Origin: Rhodococcus qingshengii
GTDB taxonomy: Bacteria; Actinomycetota; Actinomycetes; Mycobacteriales; Mycobacteriaceae
Length of the DNA stretch: 64,000 bases
Assembly: GCF_021025955.1 (NCBI RefSeq)
Contig: NZ_JAJNCL010000004.1
Span: 248,001-312,000, forward strand
Direction of reading: 5' to 3'
Shown here: positions 34,825 through 43,702 of the stretch, one piece after another
Layout: every line of letters begins with the position of its first letter
How positions within the stretch are numbered: the first letter of the stretch is position 1
Made by a program: the position numbers and the translations under genes
The notes under the pieces: model-generated
What the model saw: only the letters and a program-made list of their open reading frames with translations
Told to the model about the DNA's origin: nothing
Databases searched by the model: none

Positions 34825-36642
34825 ATGATCGACGTCGTGCGCCTTTCACACGCTCGTCAGAGCTTTCGAATTTTCCGTCGTCCCGTGGCTGCCGTGGCTC
34901 TGGGGGTGTTGGCGGCAGGATCCGTAGTTGCGTGCAGTTCTGGCCCTGACCAGCCGAAATCAGTGGCAGAGGAGTTCGCGTCCGCGCTCACCGCGGATGA
35001 CGTGCAAGCGGCGGCAGCCCTCACCACCGACCCGGCGGCGGCGTCGACTGCGATTTCGGCCCTGATCGAAGGACTGGGCAAGGACGAGGGAACGTTCACC
35101 GTTTCCGACGCCGCCGAGTCCGGAGATTCCGCGGGGACATTCACGCTCGACGCGGCGTGGAAGTTCGGCGAAGGTCAGGACTGGAACTACTCGACGCAGG
35201 GAAACGCGTCGAAAAGCGGTGACAACTGGCTGATCCAGTGGGACCCGGCGCTGCTCGCTCCGGACCTGACCGCCTCGACCACGCTGCGCTACACACCCAC
35301 GACAGGCACGCCGCCGTCGGTGCTGGACGCTGCGGGTCAGCCGATCATGGAGCAGCAGGTAGTGACGCTGGTCAATCTTGATTCCGCTGCGGTTCCCCCG
35401 GTGGACACAGCCGCGGTCGCGGCCCTGCTCTCGCCCGTCGCTCCGACGATCACGGCGGCATCTCTGAGCGGCGATCTTGCGTCGGCTAGCGGGAAGCCGG
35501 TTACCGCTATCACTTTGCGTGCCGAGGATCTTGCACCCATCGAAGAGCGGTTGGCGGCGATTCCCGGAGTGAGCTTGGCGCCGCAAGCGCGGTTGCTCTC
35601 GGTGGACAAAGCGTTGGCGTCGCCGACGTTCAGCGGGCTCTCAGACCTCTGGCAGGCGGGGCAGGACAAATCCGCGGGCTGGGCGGTACAGCAGGTGAAG
35701 CAGAACGGAACCGTGACCACCGTCGCCGGCCAAGACGGGCCCGTTGCTCCGAATATCGCGACGACCATCGACCGACCGCTGCAACTCGCGGCCGAGAACG
35801 CACTGGCCGGGGTGACGCAACAGGCGGCGATCGTTGCGCTGCAGCCGTCAACCGGAGCTGTGTTGGCGGTGGCCCAGAACGCCCCCGCAGACGCGCAGGG
35901 CCCGATCGCGTTGACCGGCCTGTACCCACCGGGCTCGACGTTCAAGACAGTGACGACGTCCGCGGCCCTGCAAGCCGGCGTCGCTACACCGGACACTGTT
36001 CTGCCGTGCCCGGGTACCGAGAACATCGAAGGGCGTCAGATACCCAACGACGACGAGTTCGACCTCGGATCGGTCCCGCTGCACACCGCATTCGCGAAGT
36101 CGTGCAACACCACCATGGCGAGGATGGCCGTCGGTCTGCCTGCGGATGCCCTGCACAATGCGGGATTGCAGTTCGGGCTCGGCGTCGACTACGTGACCCC
36201 CGGGCTCACGACGGTGACGGGTAACGTCCCCGACGCGAACACCCCCGCCGAACGCGTCGAGTCCGCGATCGGCCAGGGCACCGTGACCGCCACGCCTTTC
36301 GGGATGGCTCTGGTGGCGGCCTCGATCGCCAACGGAACGACGCCGCCGCCGATGTTGGTCAAGGGACAGCCCGGCGTGGCGGATCAGACCGTTGCACCCG
36401 CTCCCGCGGAGGTGACCGAACAGTTGCGGGTGATGATGCGCGAGACCGTCACGGGCGGTACGGCGACGTCGTTGCAGGACATCTCAGGGCTTCTCGGCAA
36501 GACCGGCACGGCCGAAACCGAGGGCGGCCCAGCGCATGGGTGGTTTGTCGGAATCAAGGGAGATCTCGCATTTGCGGTATTCGTCGCGGGTGCGGACAGC
36601 TCTTCGCCTGCAGTGCAGGTAGCGGGCACTTTTCTGCGCTGA
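34825..36642 (+). CDS. penicillin-binding lipoprotein (class B-like transpeptidase)
   Basis: A 605-residue envelope transpeptidase. Signal peptide with lipobox VVAC (Cys37), an NTF2-like MecA_N domain (about 45-155), a dimerisation domain (about 160-300) and the transpeptidase domain. Catalytic motifs are complete: STFK (Ser371, Lys374), SCN (Ser426, Asn428) and KTG (559-561). Length and architecture match M. tuberculosis Rv2864c (PBP-lipo). It would cross-link peptidoglycan outside the membrane. ATG 34825 lacks a strong ribosome site; GTG 34837 is possible. A shorter paralogue without active-site residues follows 107 bases downstream on the same strand. Confidence 0.92.
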   Translation: MIDVVRLSHARQSFRIFRRPVAAVALGVLAAGSVVACSSGPDQPKSVAEEFASALTADDVQAAAALTTDPAAASTAISALIEGLGKDEGTFTVSDAAESGDSAGTFTLDAAWKFGEGQDWNYSTQGNASKSGDNWLIQWDPALLAPDLTASTTLRYTPTTGTPPSVLDAAGQPIMEQQVVTLVNLDSAAVPPVDTAAVAALLSPVAPTITAASLSGDLASASGKPVTAITLRAEDLAPIEERLAAIPGVSLAPQARLLSVDKALASPTFSGLSDLWQAGQDKSAGWAVQQVKQNGTVTTVAGQDGPVAPNIATTIDRPLQLAAENALAGVTQQAAIVALQPSTGAVLAVAQNAPADAQGPIALTGLYPPGSTFKTVTTSAALQAGVATPDTVLPCPGTENIEGRQIPNDDEFDLGSVPLHTAFAKSCNTTMARMAVGLPADALHNAGLQFGLGVDYVTPGLTTVTGNVPDANTPAERVESAIGQGTVTATPFGMALVAASIANGTTPPPMLVKGQPGVADQTVAPAPAEVTEQLRVMMRETVTGGTATSLQDISGLLGKTGTAETEGGPAHGWFVGIKGDLAFAVFVAGADSSSPAVQVAGTFLR

Positions 36643-36749
36643 AACCTGTTTTCCGTTGCAGTTGGATCACACCGTCGTAGCTCAACCGTGACACGTTCGT
36701 AGGCATCCCGTGCTTGTTACTCGTGTGACAGAAGTAAAGAGTTACATGC

Positions 36750-38429
36750 ATGGGGCCCGGAGGACAGCACAACCGTCGTGGAAAATATGTCGTTGCGTCG
36801 ATAACTGCTGTCGTTCTGACAGTGGCGCTCGCGTCGTGTGTCATCGGTGGAGAGAAGAAATCCGATGCCGCCTCGGTGGTGGAGGACTTCGTCACCGCCC
36901 TCAACAACCACGACGCCGAAGCCGCCGCGGCGCTCACGTCGTACCCCAACGCGGCGCGGCCGTCGATCCAGCAGATGTTCGACGGGCTGGCCGCGAAGTC
37001 CTCCGACTTCGACGTCGCTCAAGTCATGGATCTGGGGAGCGACTCCGGACTCTTCACCCTCGACGCCTCCTGGAACTTCGGCGAAGGCAAGGACTGGAGC
37101 TACCAGTCGCAGGGTGAGGTTCGCGATCTGTCCGTCGGCTGGCGTGTGTCCTGGGACCCGTCGGTCCTCGTCCCCGACCTCGGCAACGGTCGCACCGTCT
37201 CGTACACCCGTACGGACGCAGCGCCGCCGAAGGTCGTCGACAGCACCGGCAACCTGCTCATGAACGAGCAGACCATCAACGCGATCACTCTCGACCCGGC
37301 CACCATGCCGGACCCCGTTGACACCACCCGTCGCCTTGCCACAGTCCTCGAACCTGTCGCCCCGTTGGTCACCTCGGAGTCGATGCTGGCCGACCTCGCC
37401 GCCAACCCCGGCAAGCCCGTCACCGCCGTACTGCTCCGCGATCCCGACTACGCCTACCTGGAAAGCGATTTTGCGATCCCCGGTGTCGTCGTGGTCAAGA
37501 CACCCAAGCTGATCGCCTCCGACCGTCGTATCAACTCACCGTTGCTTGATCCGCTGCGGACCGTGTGGCAGGCCAATCGCGATGCCACCGCCGGCTGGGC
37601 GGTCAACCTGGTCGAGCCCAACGGGTTCCCGATCAAGCAAGCCGGCTTCCAGGGACCTCCCGGCCCCGACGTTGCCGCGACTCTCGACTCGCACGCTCAA
37701 CTTGCCGCGATCGAAGCCGTCGTCAGTGCGGGTACTCCTGCCGCCATCGTCGCGATCCGCCCGTCGGACGGCGCCATTCTGGCTGCAGCACAGAACAATC
37801 AGGCCATTGAACAAGGGCCCATCGCCTTTACCGGGTTGCGCCCGGCCGGCGGCGCACTCGATCTGGTCCGTCTCGCATCGTCGATGCAGAACGGCGTCGA
37901 CCCCGGAGCGGTGTCAGCCGAGCAGTTGGCCGACACCGGGCAGCAACTCGGACTCGGCAACGGCTTCCACATTCAGGGACTCGAACAGCAGACGGCAGTG
38001 CTGGCCGCGAACCGCCCCGGCGTGGACCAGGCGATGAACAACGTCATGGCAAACAAGACGTCCAACAACTCGGGTGCGCCGACGGTGACTCCATTCGGGA
38101 TGGCGATGCTGGCGGCGTCGATCGCCCGCGGTAGCGCCCCGCTTCCGATGATGGTCTTCGGGCAACCAGCTACCGCCGACGTCGCCCCGACGGCATTGCC
38201 CGGCGACGTGAACAATCGTCTGCGCGACGCCATGCGAGGGGCCGGCGGATTGTCCGGGTACCCGGACATGATGGCGGCCGGTGCAGCGAGCGGTGACGAT
38301 CGCTGGTTCTACGGATCACGCGGAGACTTCGCGTTCGCAGTGTTCGTCGCAGACGCCGACGGCGGCGATCGAGCAATGCAGATGACGGACAAGCTCTTCC
38401 AGGAACTCGGCAAGCCTGCCGACAAGTAG
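36750..38429 (+). CDS. catalytically dead penicillin-binding-protein paralogue (lipoprotein)
   Basis: A 559-residue lipoprotein (lipobox ALASC, Cys30) with the same MecA_N, dimerisation and transpeptidase-like domains as the preceding PBP. Aligned to it, STFK becomes GALD (Gly368 and Asp371), about 40-50 residues holding the SCN motif are missing, and the KTG strand reads AAGAASGD. Flanking framework is kept: AIVAIRPSDGAILAAAQN, VTPFGMAMLAASIARG and GDFAFAVFVADAD. The frame is uninterrupted, so the protein is likely made, as a pseudoenzyme scaffold or regulator. It cannot acylate with penicillin by the usual mechanism. ATG 36750; ribosome site weak. Confidence 0.88.
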   Translation: MGPGGQHNRRGKYVVASITAVVLTVALASCVIGGEKKSDAASVVEDFVTALNNHDAEAAAALTSYPNAARPSIQQMFDGLAAKSSDFDVAQVMDLGSDSGLFTLDASWNFGEGKDWSYQSQGEVRDLSVGWRVSWDPSVLVPDLGNGRTVSYTRTDAAPPKVVDSTGNLLMNEQTINAITLDPATMPDPVDTTRRLATVLEPVAPLVTSESMLADLAANPGKPVTAVLLRDPDYAYLESDFAIPGVVVVKTPKLIASDRRINSPLLDPLRTVWQANRDATAGWAVNLVEPNGFPIKQAGFQGPPGPDVAATLDSHAQLAAIEAVVSAGTPAAIVAIRPSDGAILAAAQNNQAIEQGPIAFTGLRPAGGALDLVRLASSMQNGVDPGAVSAEQLADTGQQLGLGNGFHIQGLEQQTAVLAANRPGVDQAMNNVMANKTSNNSGAPTVTPFGMAMLAASIARGSAPLPMMVFGQPATADVAPTALPGDVNNRLRDAMRGAGGLSGYPDMMAAGAASGDDRWFYGSRGDFAFAVFVADADGGDRAMQMTDKLFQELGKPADK

Positions 38430-38459
38430 TACCGGGCACCGCGAGTAGATTCCTGGTTC

Positions 38460-39197
38460 GTGAACCTGCTCGATTTCCTATTCCTCGTCGTAGCGGGATT
38501 CTTCAGCGGTCTTGTCGGTTTTGTCACCGGTCTTGCATCGATCGTCTCGTATCCGGCGTTGCTGAGCGTCGGGCTCTCACCGGTCAGCGCAAACATGACC
38601 AATACCGTCGCGTTGGTGGCCGTCGGCGTCGGAGCATTGGCGAACTCGTCACGCGAAGTTGCCGACACCGGTCCGAAACTTGTTCGCTGGGCTCTCTATT
38701 CGGCAGCCGGCGGCATCGTCGGTGCCCTGATTCTATGGCTGGCACCGGAAGGTTCTTTCGAATCCGTTGTGCCCGCGATGGTTGTGTTCGCCTCGCTCGC
38801 GCTGCTACTGCAACCGAAGATTCGTGAGCTGGCCGGCGGCCGTGACCGTCCCGGAATCTACTCGGCAGCACTGTTTGCCGTTGCGGTTTACGGTGGCTAT
38901 TTCGGCGCCGGCGCCGGCGTCATCTTCCTGGCCGCGACGCTCATCCTGACCTCCGAAACGGTCTGGCGGGCAACGATCCTGAAGAGCTTCTTTCTCGGCA
39001 TCGCCAATCTTGTGGCCGCGCTCATCTTCGCCTTCTCCGGACAGGTGCACTGGGTGGCCGCGTTGGCGATGGCGCTCGGCGCGTTGGCCGGAGGCTGGTG
39101 TGGGCCACCCGTCGTCAAGAAAATCCCGCCATCGGTACTGCGTGTGGCAGTAGCGATAGCGGGATTCGTGCTGGCTTTGTGGTTGTGGGTGAAGTGA
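38460..39197 (+). CDS. TSUP family sulfite exporter TauE/SafE-like permease
   Basis: A 245-residue membrane protein with about seven to eight hydrophobic segments. The N-terminal FFSGLVGFVTGLASIVSYPALL and the second-half GGYFGAGAGVIFLAATLIL are the duplicated TSUP motifs. Such carriers move sulfite, sulfoacetate or other small organic anions. It starts with GTG 38460, preceded by TAGATT (38446-38451) 8 bases away, so it may be leaderless. It ends 6 bases from the convergent POT gene, with no visible terminator between them. Confidence 0.88.
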   Translation: MNLLDFLFLVVAGFFSGLVGFVTGLASIVSYPALLSVGLSPVSANMTNTVALVAVGVGALANSSREVADTGPKLVRWALYSAAGGIVGALILWLAPEGSFESVVPAMVVFASLALLLQPKIRELAGGRDRPGIYSAALFAVAVYGGYFGAGAGVIFLAATLILTSETVWRATILKSFFLGIANLVAALIFAFSGQVHWVAALAMALGALAGGWCGPPVVKKIPPSVLRVAVAIAGFVLALWLWVK

Positions 39198-39203
39198 GAC
39201 TGT

Positions 39204-40676
39204 CTAATTCACGCCCTGCATCAGCTTCTTGATCCATGGCGAGGCAAGTGCAAGGATCACTCCGATTCCGATCGACGAGAGACCGATGATCAGGAAGAAC
39301 GGGCGACTGTCGTCGATGTCGAAGTAGCCGGCCAAGGTCCCTGCCATCGAAGAACCCAAAGCAACGGACAGGAAGAACAACGCGACCATCTGGGTGTGGA
39401 AATGCTCGGGCGCGAGTTTGGTTGCAAGGGAAAGGCCGACGGGGGAGAGGAAGAGTTCCGCGAAGGTGAAGAGCAGAAGCACTCCGGCAAGACCGAGCAG
39501 CGGTGCGCTGTTCGGTCCGCCGCCGGTGATCGGGATGAATGCCAGGAACGCCAGACCCATCGTGCCGGTACCGAGCGCGAATTTGATCGGCGACGACGGC
39601 TGACGGTCACCGAGTTTGGTCCACATGGCTGCAAACACACCGGCAAAGATGATGATGAAGACCGGGTTGATCGACTGCACCCACGTCGGCGGGAAGTCCC
39701 AACCGAAGAGATTGCGGTCCAGGAGTTTGTCGGAAATCACCGGCACGGTGGTGAACTGCTGCTGAAACAGCGACCAGAAGGCCGCGCTCGCAATGAACAT
39801 CGGGATGAACGCAAAGACCCGACTGCGTTCGACCTTGGTCACCTTCTTACTGGTGAGCATGAGGAGGAAGTAACCGACCGACGCGACGATCGTGAGTCCG
39901 ACAACGACGTCGGACATGTTGTCGGCCGTGATCAAACCGGTGATGGAGGCGATCGCGACCACGACGATCGCAGCAATGCCGATCCCGATGTAGAGAGCGC
40001 GCTTGTCCGCGGGCAACGGGTTGCCGGGTTCGGCACCGATTCCGTGAAGATGCTTGCGGCCCAGCGTGTACTGGATCAAACCGAGCGCCATACCGACGGC
40101 GGCGAGAGCAAAACCGGCGTGGAATCCCCAGGCGTCCTGAACAGCACCGGTGAGCAGCGGACCGACAAGCCCGCCGATATTGATGCCCATGTAGAAGATG
40201 GAGAATCCGGCGTCGCGGCGGACATCCGTTTCGGAATAGAGATCTCCGACCAGTGAGGTCGCATTGGCCTTGAGGCCACCACTGCCGAAGGCAACCATGA
40301 CCAGGCCGACACCTACACCCCACATACCGGGGAGAACCGACAGTGCGATGTGGCCGGCCATCACCAGCGAAGCGCTGTAGAAGAGCGTGCGCTCGGAGCC
40401 GAGAAGTCGGTCGGCCACCCACGCGCCGAGAATCGTCGACAGGTAGACGGTGCCGCCGTACGCGCCGACGATGCTGGTCGCTGCCGCCTGGCTGATGCCG
40501 AGACCGCCGTCACTGACGCTGTAATACAGGTAGTAGATGAGGATGCCTTGCATCCCGTAGAAGGAGAATCTCTCCCACATCTCGACGCCGAACAGGTTCG
40601 CCAGCGCAAACGGCTGGCCGAAGAACCCCCGGTCTTCTTTCTCGCTACGTTCGACGGGCTCCGTAGTGTTGCTCAT
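39204..40676 (-). CDS. POT/PTR family proton-dependent oligopeptide transporter
   Basis: A 490-residue major-facilitator transporter with 12-14 helices. The N-terminal VEMWERFSFYGMQGILIYYL holds the ExxERFxYYG proton/peptide motif, and FYMGINIGGLVGPLLTG is the second PTR signature. It imports di- and tripeptides with protons. ATG 40676 has AGGAC about 9 bases upstream. It is followed downstream by nothing on its own strand; upstream lies the DUF3054 gene in the same direction with a 57-base gap, so they may be co-transcribed. Confidence 0.93.
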   Translation of the reverse strand: MSNTTEPVERSEKEDRGFFGQPFALANLFGVEMWERFSFYGMQGILIYYLYYSVSDGGLGISQAAATSIVGAYGGTVYLSTILGAWVADRLLGSERTLFYSASLVMAGHIALSVLPGMWGVGVGLVMVAFGSGGLKANATSLVGDLYSETDVRRDAGFSIFYMGINIGGLVGPLLTGAVQDAWGFHAGFALAAVGMALGLIQYTLGRKHLHGIGAEPGNPLPADKRALYIGIGIAAIVVVAIASITGLITADNMSDVVVGLTIVASVGYFLLMLTSKKVTKVERSRVFAFIPMFIASAAFWSLFQQQFTTVPVISDKLLDRNLFGWDFPPTWVQSINPVFIIIFAGVFAAMWTKLGDRQPSSPIKFALGTGTMGLAFLAFIPITGGGPNSAPLLGLAGVLLLFTFAELFLSPVGLSLATKLAPEHFHTQMVALFFLSVALGSSMAGTLAGYFDIDDSRPFFLIIGLSSIGIGVILALASPWIKKLMQGVN

Positions 40677-40733
40677 CCGAAAAGTGTCCTACGTCCTCGG
40701 GCATTTCGGGTGGTTCCGAGCCGTGGAATTTGG

Positions 40734-41117
40734 TTACGACTTGGTGCGAATCCTCGCCACCAGCGGAGCGAGTGCACGCCAGCCGAGCAGGAACGCGGCG
40801 AGGACCAGCGTCGCGACGACAATGAAGCTGAACTGCGTACCTTGGCCACTCAACACTCGCAGGATCATGCCGATGACGACGGTGGAGAGCCATACGGCAA
40901 TGCCGGTGGGGAGCAGGAGAACGGCGTTGAACTTGTCGCGGTACAGCGCGAACGTGGCAGCCCATCCGATCGCCAGGCCGGTTAGGAACGGCCAGGATGT
41001 CTTCGCCAGACCGGCGAGCGCATTGGCTTCTTCGTGGGTACGGCGCCCTATCGCGCAGAAGATAATGACAAGAATGGCGTCGATCAGCAGGAATGGTGCG
41101 TACTTCTTCACGCTCAC
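40734..41117 (-). CDS. DUF3054 membrane protein
   Basis: A 127-residue protein with four hydrophobic segments (FLLIDAILVIIFCAIG at the start and FSFIVVATLVLAAFLLGWRAL near the end). The opening and the RRTHEE motif after helix 1 match DUF3054 proteins of actinobacteria. GTG 41117 is the start. Function unknown. It sits between the POT gene (downstream) and the hairpin at 41126. Confidence 0.8.
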   Translation of the reverse strand: MSVKKYAPFLLIDAILVIIFCAIGRRTHEEANALAGLAKTSWPFLTGLAIGWAATFALYRDKFNAVLLLPTGIAVWLSTVVIGMILRVLSGQGTQFSFIVVATLVLAAFLLGWRALAPLVARIRTKS

Positions 41118-41125
41118 ACCATACG

Positions 41126-41171
41126 ACTGTGCGCCTTTATCAACCGCGGGCGGTTAATAAAGGCGCACAGT
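41126..41171. terminator. long hairpin after yceI-like gene
   Basis: A 21-base stem (ACTGTGCGCCTTTATCAACCG with its complement, one mismatch) around CGGG. The GTGCGCCTTT arm is shared with the hairpin at 204-252. It separates the YceI gene from the DUF3054 gene. Confidence 0.8.
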
Positions 41172-41175
41172 GCCG

Positions 41176-41724
41176 TTAAGCCTGGAGGCCGGCTTCGATC
41201 TCGAGGGTGATCGTGATCTTGTCGCCGACAACTGCTCCGCCGCCTTCGAGGGGCATCTCGATGGAGATGTCGAAGTCCTTGCGGTTGATGACGGTGGTGG
41301 CTTCGAAACCGGCGACGGGGCCCTGGCCCATGCCCGGGTTGACGCCGTTGAACTCGAGGTTCAGCTCGACCTCGCGGGTGACGCCGTGGAGCGTGAAGTC
41401 GCCGGCGAGGACGAAGTCGCTGCCCTTGGAGCGCACTGCGGTGGACTTGAAGGTTGCCTTCGGGAACTTCTCGACGTCGAAGAAGTCAGCGGACTTGATG
41501 TGGCCGTCGCGCTGCTCGTTCTTGGTGTTGATGGAGTCCACGGAAATCTCGGCCTCGACGGCCGGGGTTCCGTCTTCGGCAACGGTGATCGTTCCTGAGA
41601 ACTCGTCGAATGTTCCACGAACCTTGGAAACCATGAGGTGGCGAACCGAGAATCCGACGGTGGAGTGGACGGTGTCGATGACCCAGGTTCCGGCGGTCAA
41701 TGTGGGCAAGGTTGCGGTGGTCAT
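41176..41724 (-). CDS. YceI family lipid-binding protein
   Basis: A 182-residue lipocalin-like beta-barrel of the YceI family, which binds isoprenoid quinones or fatty amides. Signatures: TAGTWVIDTVHSTVGFSVRHL, then SADFFDVEKFPKATFKS and GDFTLHGVTREVEL. No signal peptide is present, as in other actinobacterial cytosolic members. ATG 41724 has AGGAGC about 6 bases upstream. The preceding 50 bases hold symmetrical repeats that look like a repressor site. A strong hairpin follows. Confidence 0.93.
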   Translation of the reverse strand: MTTATLPTLTAGTWVIDTVHSTVGFSVRHLMVSKVRGTFDEFSGTITVAEDGTPAVEAEISVDSINTKNEQRDGHIKSADFFDVEKFPKATFKSTAVRSKGSDFVLAGDFTLHGVTREVELNLEFNGVNPGMGQGPVAGFEATTVINRKDFDISIEMPLEGGGAVVGDKITITLEIEAGLQA

Positions 41725-41744
41725 GGAAGCTCCTGAAGAAGTAG

Positions 41745-41775
41745 TTGAATGTTCAAGTTCTTGTAGCTTCAACTA
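41745..41775 (-). promoter_or_regulatory. candidate operator upstream of yceI-like gene
   Basis: TTGAATGTTCAA (41745-41756) is a palindrome with TTGAA/TTCAA arms, and TAGTTGAA (41742-41749) is the exact complement of TTCAACTA at 41768-41775. The cluster lies 21-51 bases before the start codon. MarR or TetR type binding is plausible. Confidence 0.5.
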
Positions 41776-41802
41776 TGGACCCCTGGAAATCCTTCCGCAA
41801 GA

Positions 41803-43539
41803 TCATGTGAGCTGCATCACAGTGCGTGTGCTTGCGGCATAGACCGCGTGAAGCGCCGACGCTGTCACCGACTGATGCACCGCAATGCCCCAGCGTCCTT
41901 CTCCGTTCACCACGCACTCTGCAATGGTGACTGCCGAATTTGCACTCCCGGAAGATTTCGGGTTGAGGGGCAGTGAATGCTGGGTGAGCGAGACGACCTC
42001 GACGGCCGAGCCCTGCTCGGTCAGGATTTTGCTCAATGCCTCGACCGGCCCGGACGCGCTGGCCGCGGCGGTGACCTCGCGCCCGTCACGATCGATGGCA
42101 ATGAACAACTGATCACCGTCGGCAGTGTGTTCCAGCGAGTACCGACGCACTCCTCCGTTGTACCCGTACTCGCGCAGCAGCAGGTTCCACAGCTGATCAG
42201 CAGTCATTTCGGTGCCCGAGTCGTCGGTCTCGAGTTGCACCCGCGAGGCGAAGTCGATCTGCAGACGCCGGGGGAGTTCGACTCCGTACTCGGTCTGCAC
42301 CAGATAAGCGATTCCGCCCTTGCCTGACTGGCTGTTCACACGAATCACCGCCTGGTAGTCGCGGCCGACGTCGGCGGGGTCGATCGGCAGGTAGGGGACT
42401 GCCCACGGCGCCGATCCCGGATCGACGCCCGCAGACTCCGCGCTCTCGTAGTGATGGGCGAAACCCTTCTTGATTGCATCCTGGTGGGTGCCGGAAAATG
42501 CCGTGTACACGAGATCGCCGCCGTACGGGTGACGCTCGTGGACGGGAATTCTGTTGCAGTACTCCACTGTTCGACGGATTTTGTCGATGTCGGAGAAGTC
42601 GATTTCCGGATCGACGCCTTGTGCATGCAGATTCAGCCCCAGTGTTACCAGGTCGACGTTGCCCGTGCGCTCGCCGTTGCCGAACAGGCACCCCTCGACG
42701 CGCTGCGCACCGGCCAGCATTGCCAGTTCGGCGCATGCAACTCCGGTGCCGCGGTCGTTGTGCGGGTGCACCGAGAGGATCACCGAATCGCGTCGGGGCA
42801 GGTTCTGGTGCATGTATTCGATCTGATCGGCATAGATGTTGGGGGTGGCGATTTCGACTGTGGCAGGCAGGTTGTGGATGACCGGGCGATCGGGACTGGC
42901 GTCCCAGAGTTCGGTGAGACTGTTGCATACCTGCAGGATGTAGTCGGGCTCGGTGAGGTTGAAGACCTCGGGGGAGAACTCGAATCGCCATCCGTCGTGG
43001 CCTTCGCCGCCGCGAGCCACATCTTGTGCGGCGCGGAAAATCATGTCGTGCAGCTCTTCTCGCTCCTTGCTGAGAACCACGTTTCGCCACGTCGGCGCTG
43101 TCGCCGTGTACATGTGGACGACCGCGTTCGGCAGTCCCTCGATCGATTGGTACGTCCGCTCGATCAAATCCGTACGCGCGGCCGTGAATACGACGATGGT
43201 GACGTCGTCGGGAACGAGATCGAAGCGCGCCAGGTCTCGAACGAAATCGAAATCGGTCTGGCTCGCGGAGGGATAGCCGACCTCGATTTCCTTGTAGCCG
43301 ATCGCCACCATCAGTTCGAACATTCGACGCTTGCGCTCGGGGTCCATCGGTTCCGCGAGGGCTTGGTTGCCGTCACGCAGATCGACGGGCACCCACAGGG
43401 GCGCCTCGGAGGTGCGATTGGACGGCCAGGTTCGCTCGAAAGCCGGAATGTCGACGCGGTCCCAGGCTGCGCGATAGCGCTCGGACGGCATGGGTGAGCG
43501 TTTCTGGTTGTTCCAGCGGTTGGCGCGGGTAGTACTCAT
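41803..43539 (-). CDS. leuA: 2-isopropylmalate synthase
   Basis: A 578-residue enzyme condensing acetyl-CoA and 2-oxoisovalerate, the first committed step to leucine. The TIM-barrel domain has [14 protein letters not shown] (metal Asp), [12 protein letters not shown], the metal motif SVHPHNDRG and GNGERTGN. The C-terminal allosteric domain follows after about residue 450. This is the long actinobacterial/fungal type. ATG 43539 has AGGAG about 10 bases upstream. A leucine-codon leader peptide and attenuator hairpin precede it, so transcription should drop when charged leucyl-tRNA is plentiful. Confidence 0.96.
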   Translation of the reverse strand: MSTTRANRWNNQKRSPMPSERYRAAWDRVDIPAFERTWPSNRTSEAPLWVPVDLRDGNQALAEPMDPERKRRMFELMVAIGYKEIEVGYPSASQTDFDFVRDLARFDLVPDDVTIVVFTAARTDLIERTYQSIEGLPNAVVHMYTATAPTWRNVVLSKEREELHDMIFRAAQDVARGGEGHDGWRFEFSPEVFNLTEPDYILQVCNSLTELWDASPDRPVIHNLPATVEIATPNIYADQIEYMHQNLPRRDSVILSVHPHNDRGTGVACAELAMLAGAQRVEGCLFGNGERTGNVDLVTLGLNLHAQGVDPEIDFSDIDKIRRTVEYCNRIPVHERHPYGGDLVYTAFSGTHQDAIKKGFAHHYESAESAGVDPGSAPWAVPYLPIDPADVGRDYQAVIRVNSQSGKGGIAYLVQTEYGVELPRRLQIDFASRVQLETDDSGTEMTADQLWNLLLREYGYNGGVRRYSLEHTADGDQLFIAIDRDGREVTAAASASGPVEALSKILTEQGSAVEVVSLTQHSLPLNPKSSGSANSAVTIAECVVNGEGRWGIAVHQSVTASALHAVYAASTRTVMQLT

Positions 43540-43566
43540 CTTCGGTTTCTCCTGCGGTCGAGTCGA

Positions 43567-43609
43567 AAGACCGGCATGGCGAAACCCCGCGGAGGGGTGC
43601 CGGTCTTTC
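43567..43609 (-). terminator. leuA attenuator hairpin
   Basis: Arms AAAGACCGGCA and TGCCGGTCTTT pair perfectly; the interior has a CCCC/GGGG inner stem. It begins immediately at the leader-peptide stop. The competing antiterminator uses CCGCGGCGGGG in the leader codons (minus strand, about 43623-43613), which matches the complement of CCCCTCCGCGG (43597-43587) at 10 of 11 bases. Confidence 0.85.
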
Positions 43610-43652
43610 AGGCCCCGCCGCGGCAGTCGAGAAGTAGTGCTCCTGTAGCCAT
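43608..43652 (-). CDS. leuL: leuA leader peptide
   Basis: A 14-codon frame encoding [14 protein letters not shown], with three consecutive leucine codons (CTA CTT CTC; CTA is rare in such genomes) at positions 6-8. The stop TGA runs into the attenuator hairpin. A -10 (TAGTGT) ends 7 bases before the ATG, so the peptide is probably translated from a leaderless mRNA. Ribosome stalling at the leucine codons would free the downstream GC-rich codons to pair with the terminator interior and let transcription reach leuA. This is too short for standard gene callers. Confidence 0.88.
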   Translation of the reverse strand: MATGALLLDCRGGA

Positions 43653-43659
43653 GCGGGCT

Positions 43660-43688
43660 ACACTAGAACGAAATCACTTATCAGACAA
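43660..43688 (-). promoter_or_regulatory. leuL-leuA promoter
   Basis: On the minus strand: -35 TTGTCT (43688-43683), 17-base spacer, -10 TAGTGT (43665-43660). The start point would fall at or next to the leader ATG (43652). Confidence 0.7.
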
Positions 43689-43698
43689 CCTGAGGAGT
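43676..43698. promoter_or_regulatory. inverted repeat over the leuA -35 and before the FadR-like gene
   Basis: ACTnnTCAG - 5 bases - CTGAnnAGT symmetry. It overlaps the leuA -35 and ends 4 bases before the GTG of the divergent GntR/FadR-like gene, so it could be that regulator's operator. GAGGAG inside it is also the regulator's ribosome site. Confidence 0.4.
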
Positions 43699-43702
43699 TC
43701 AC

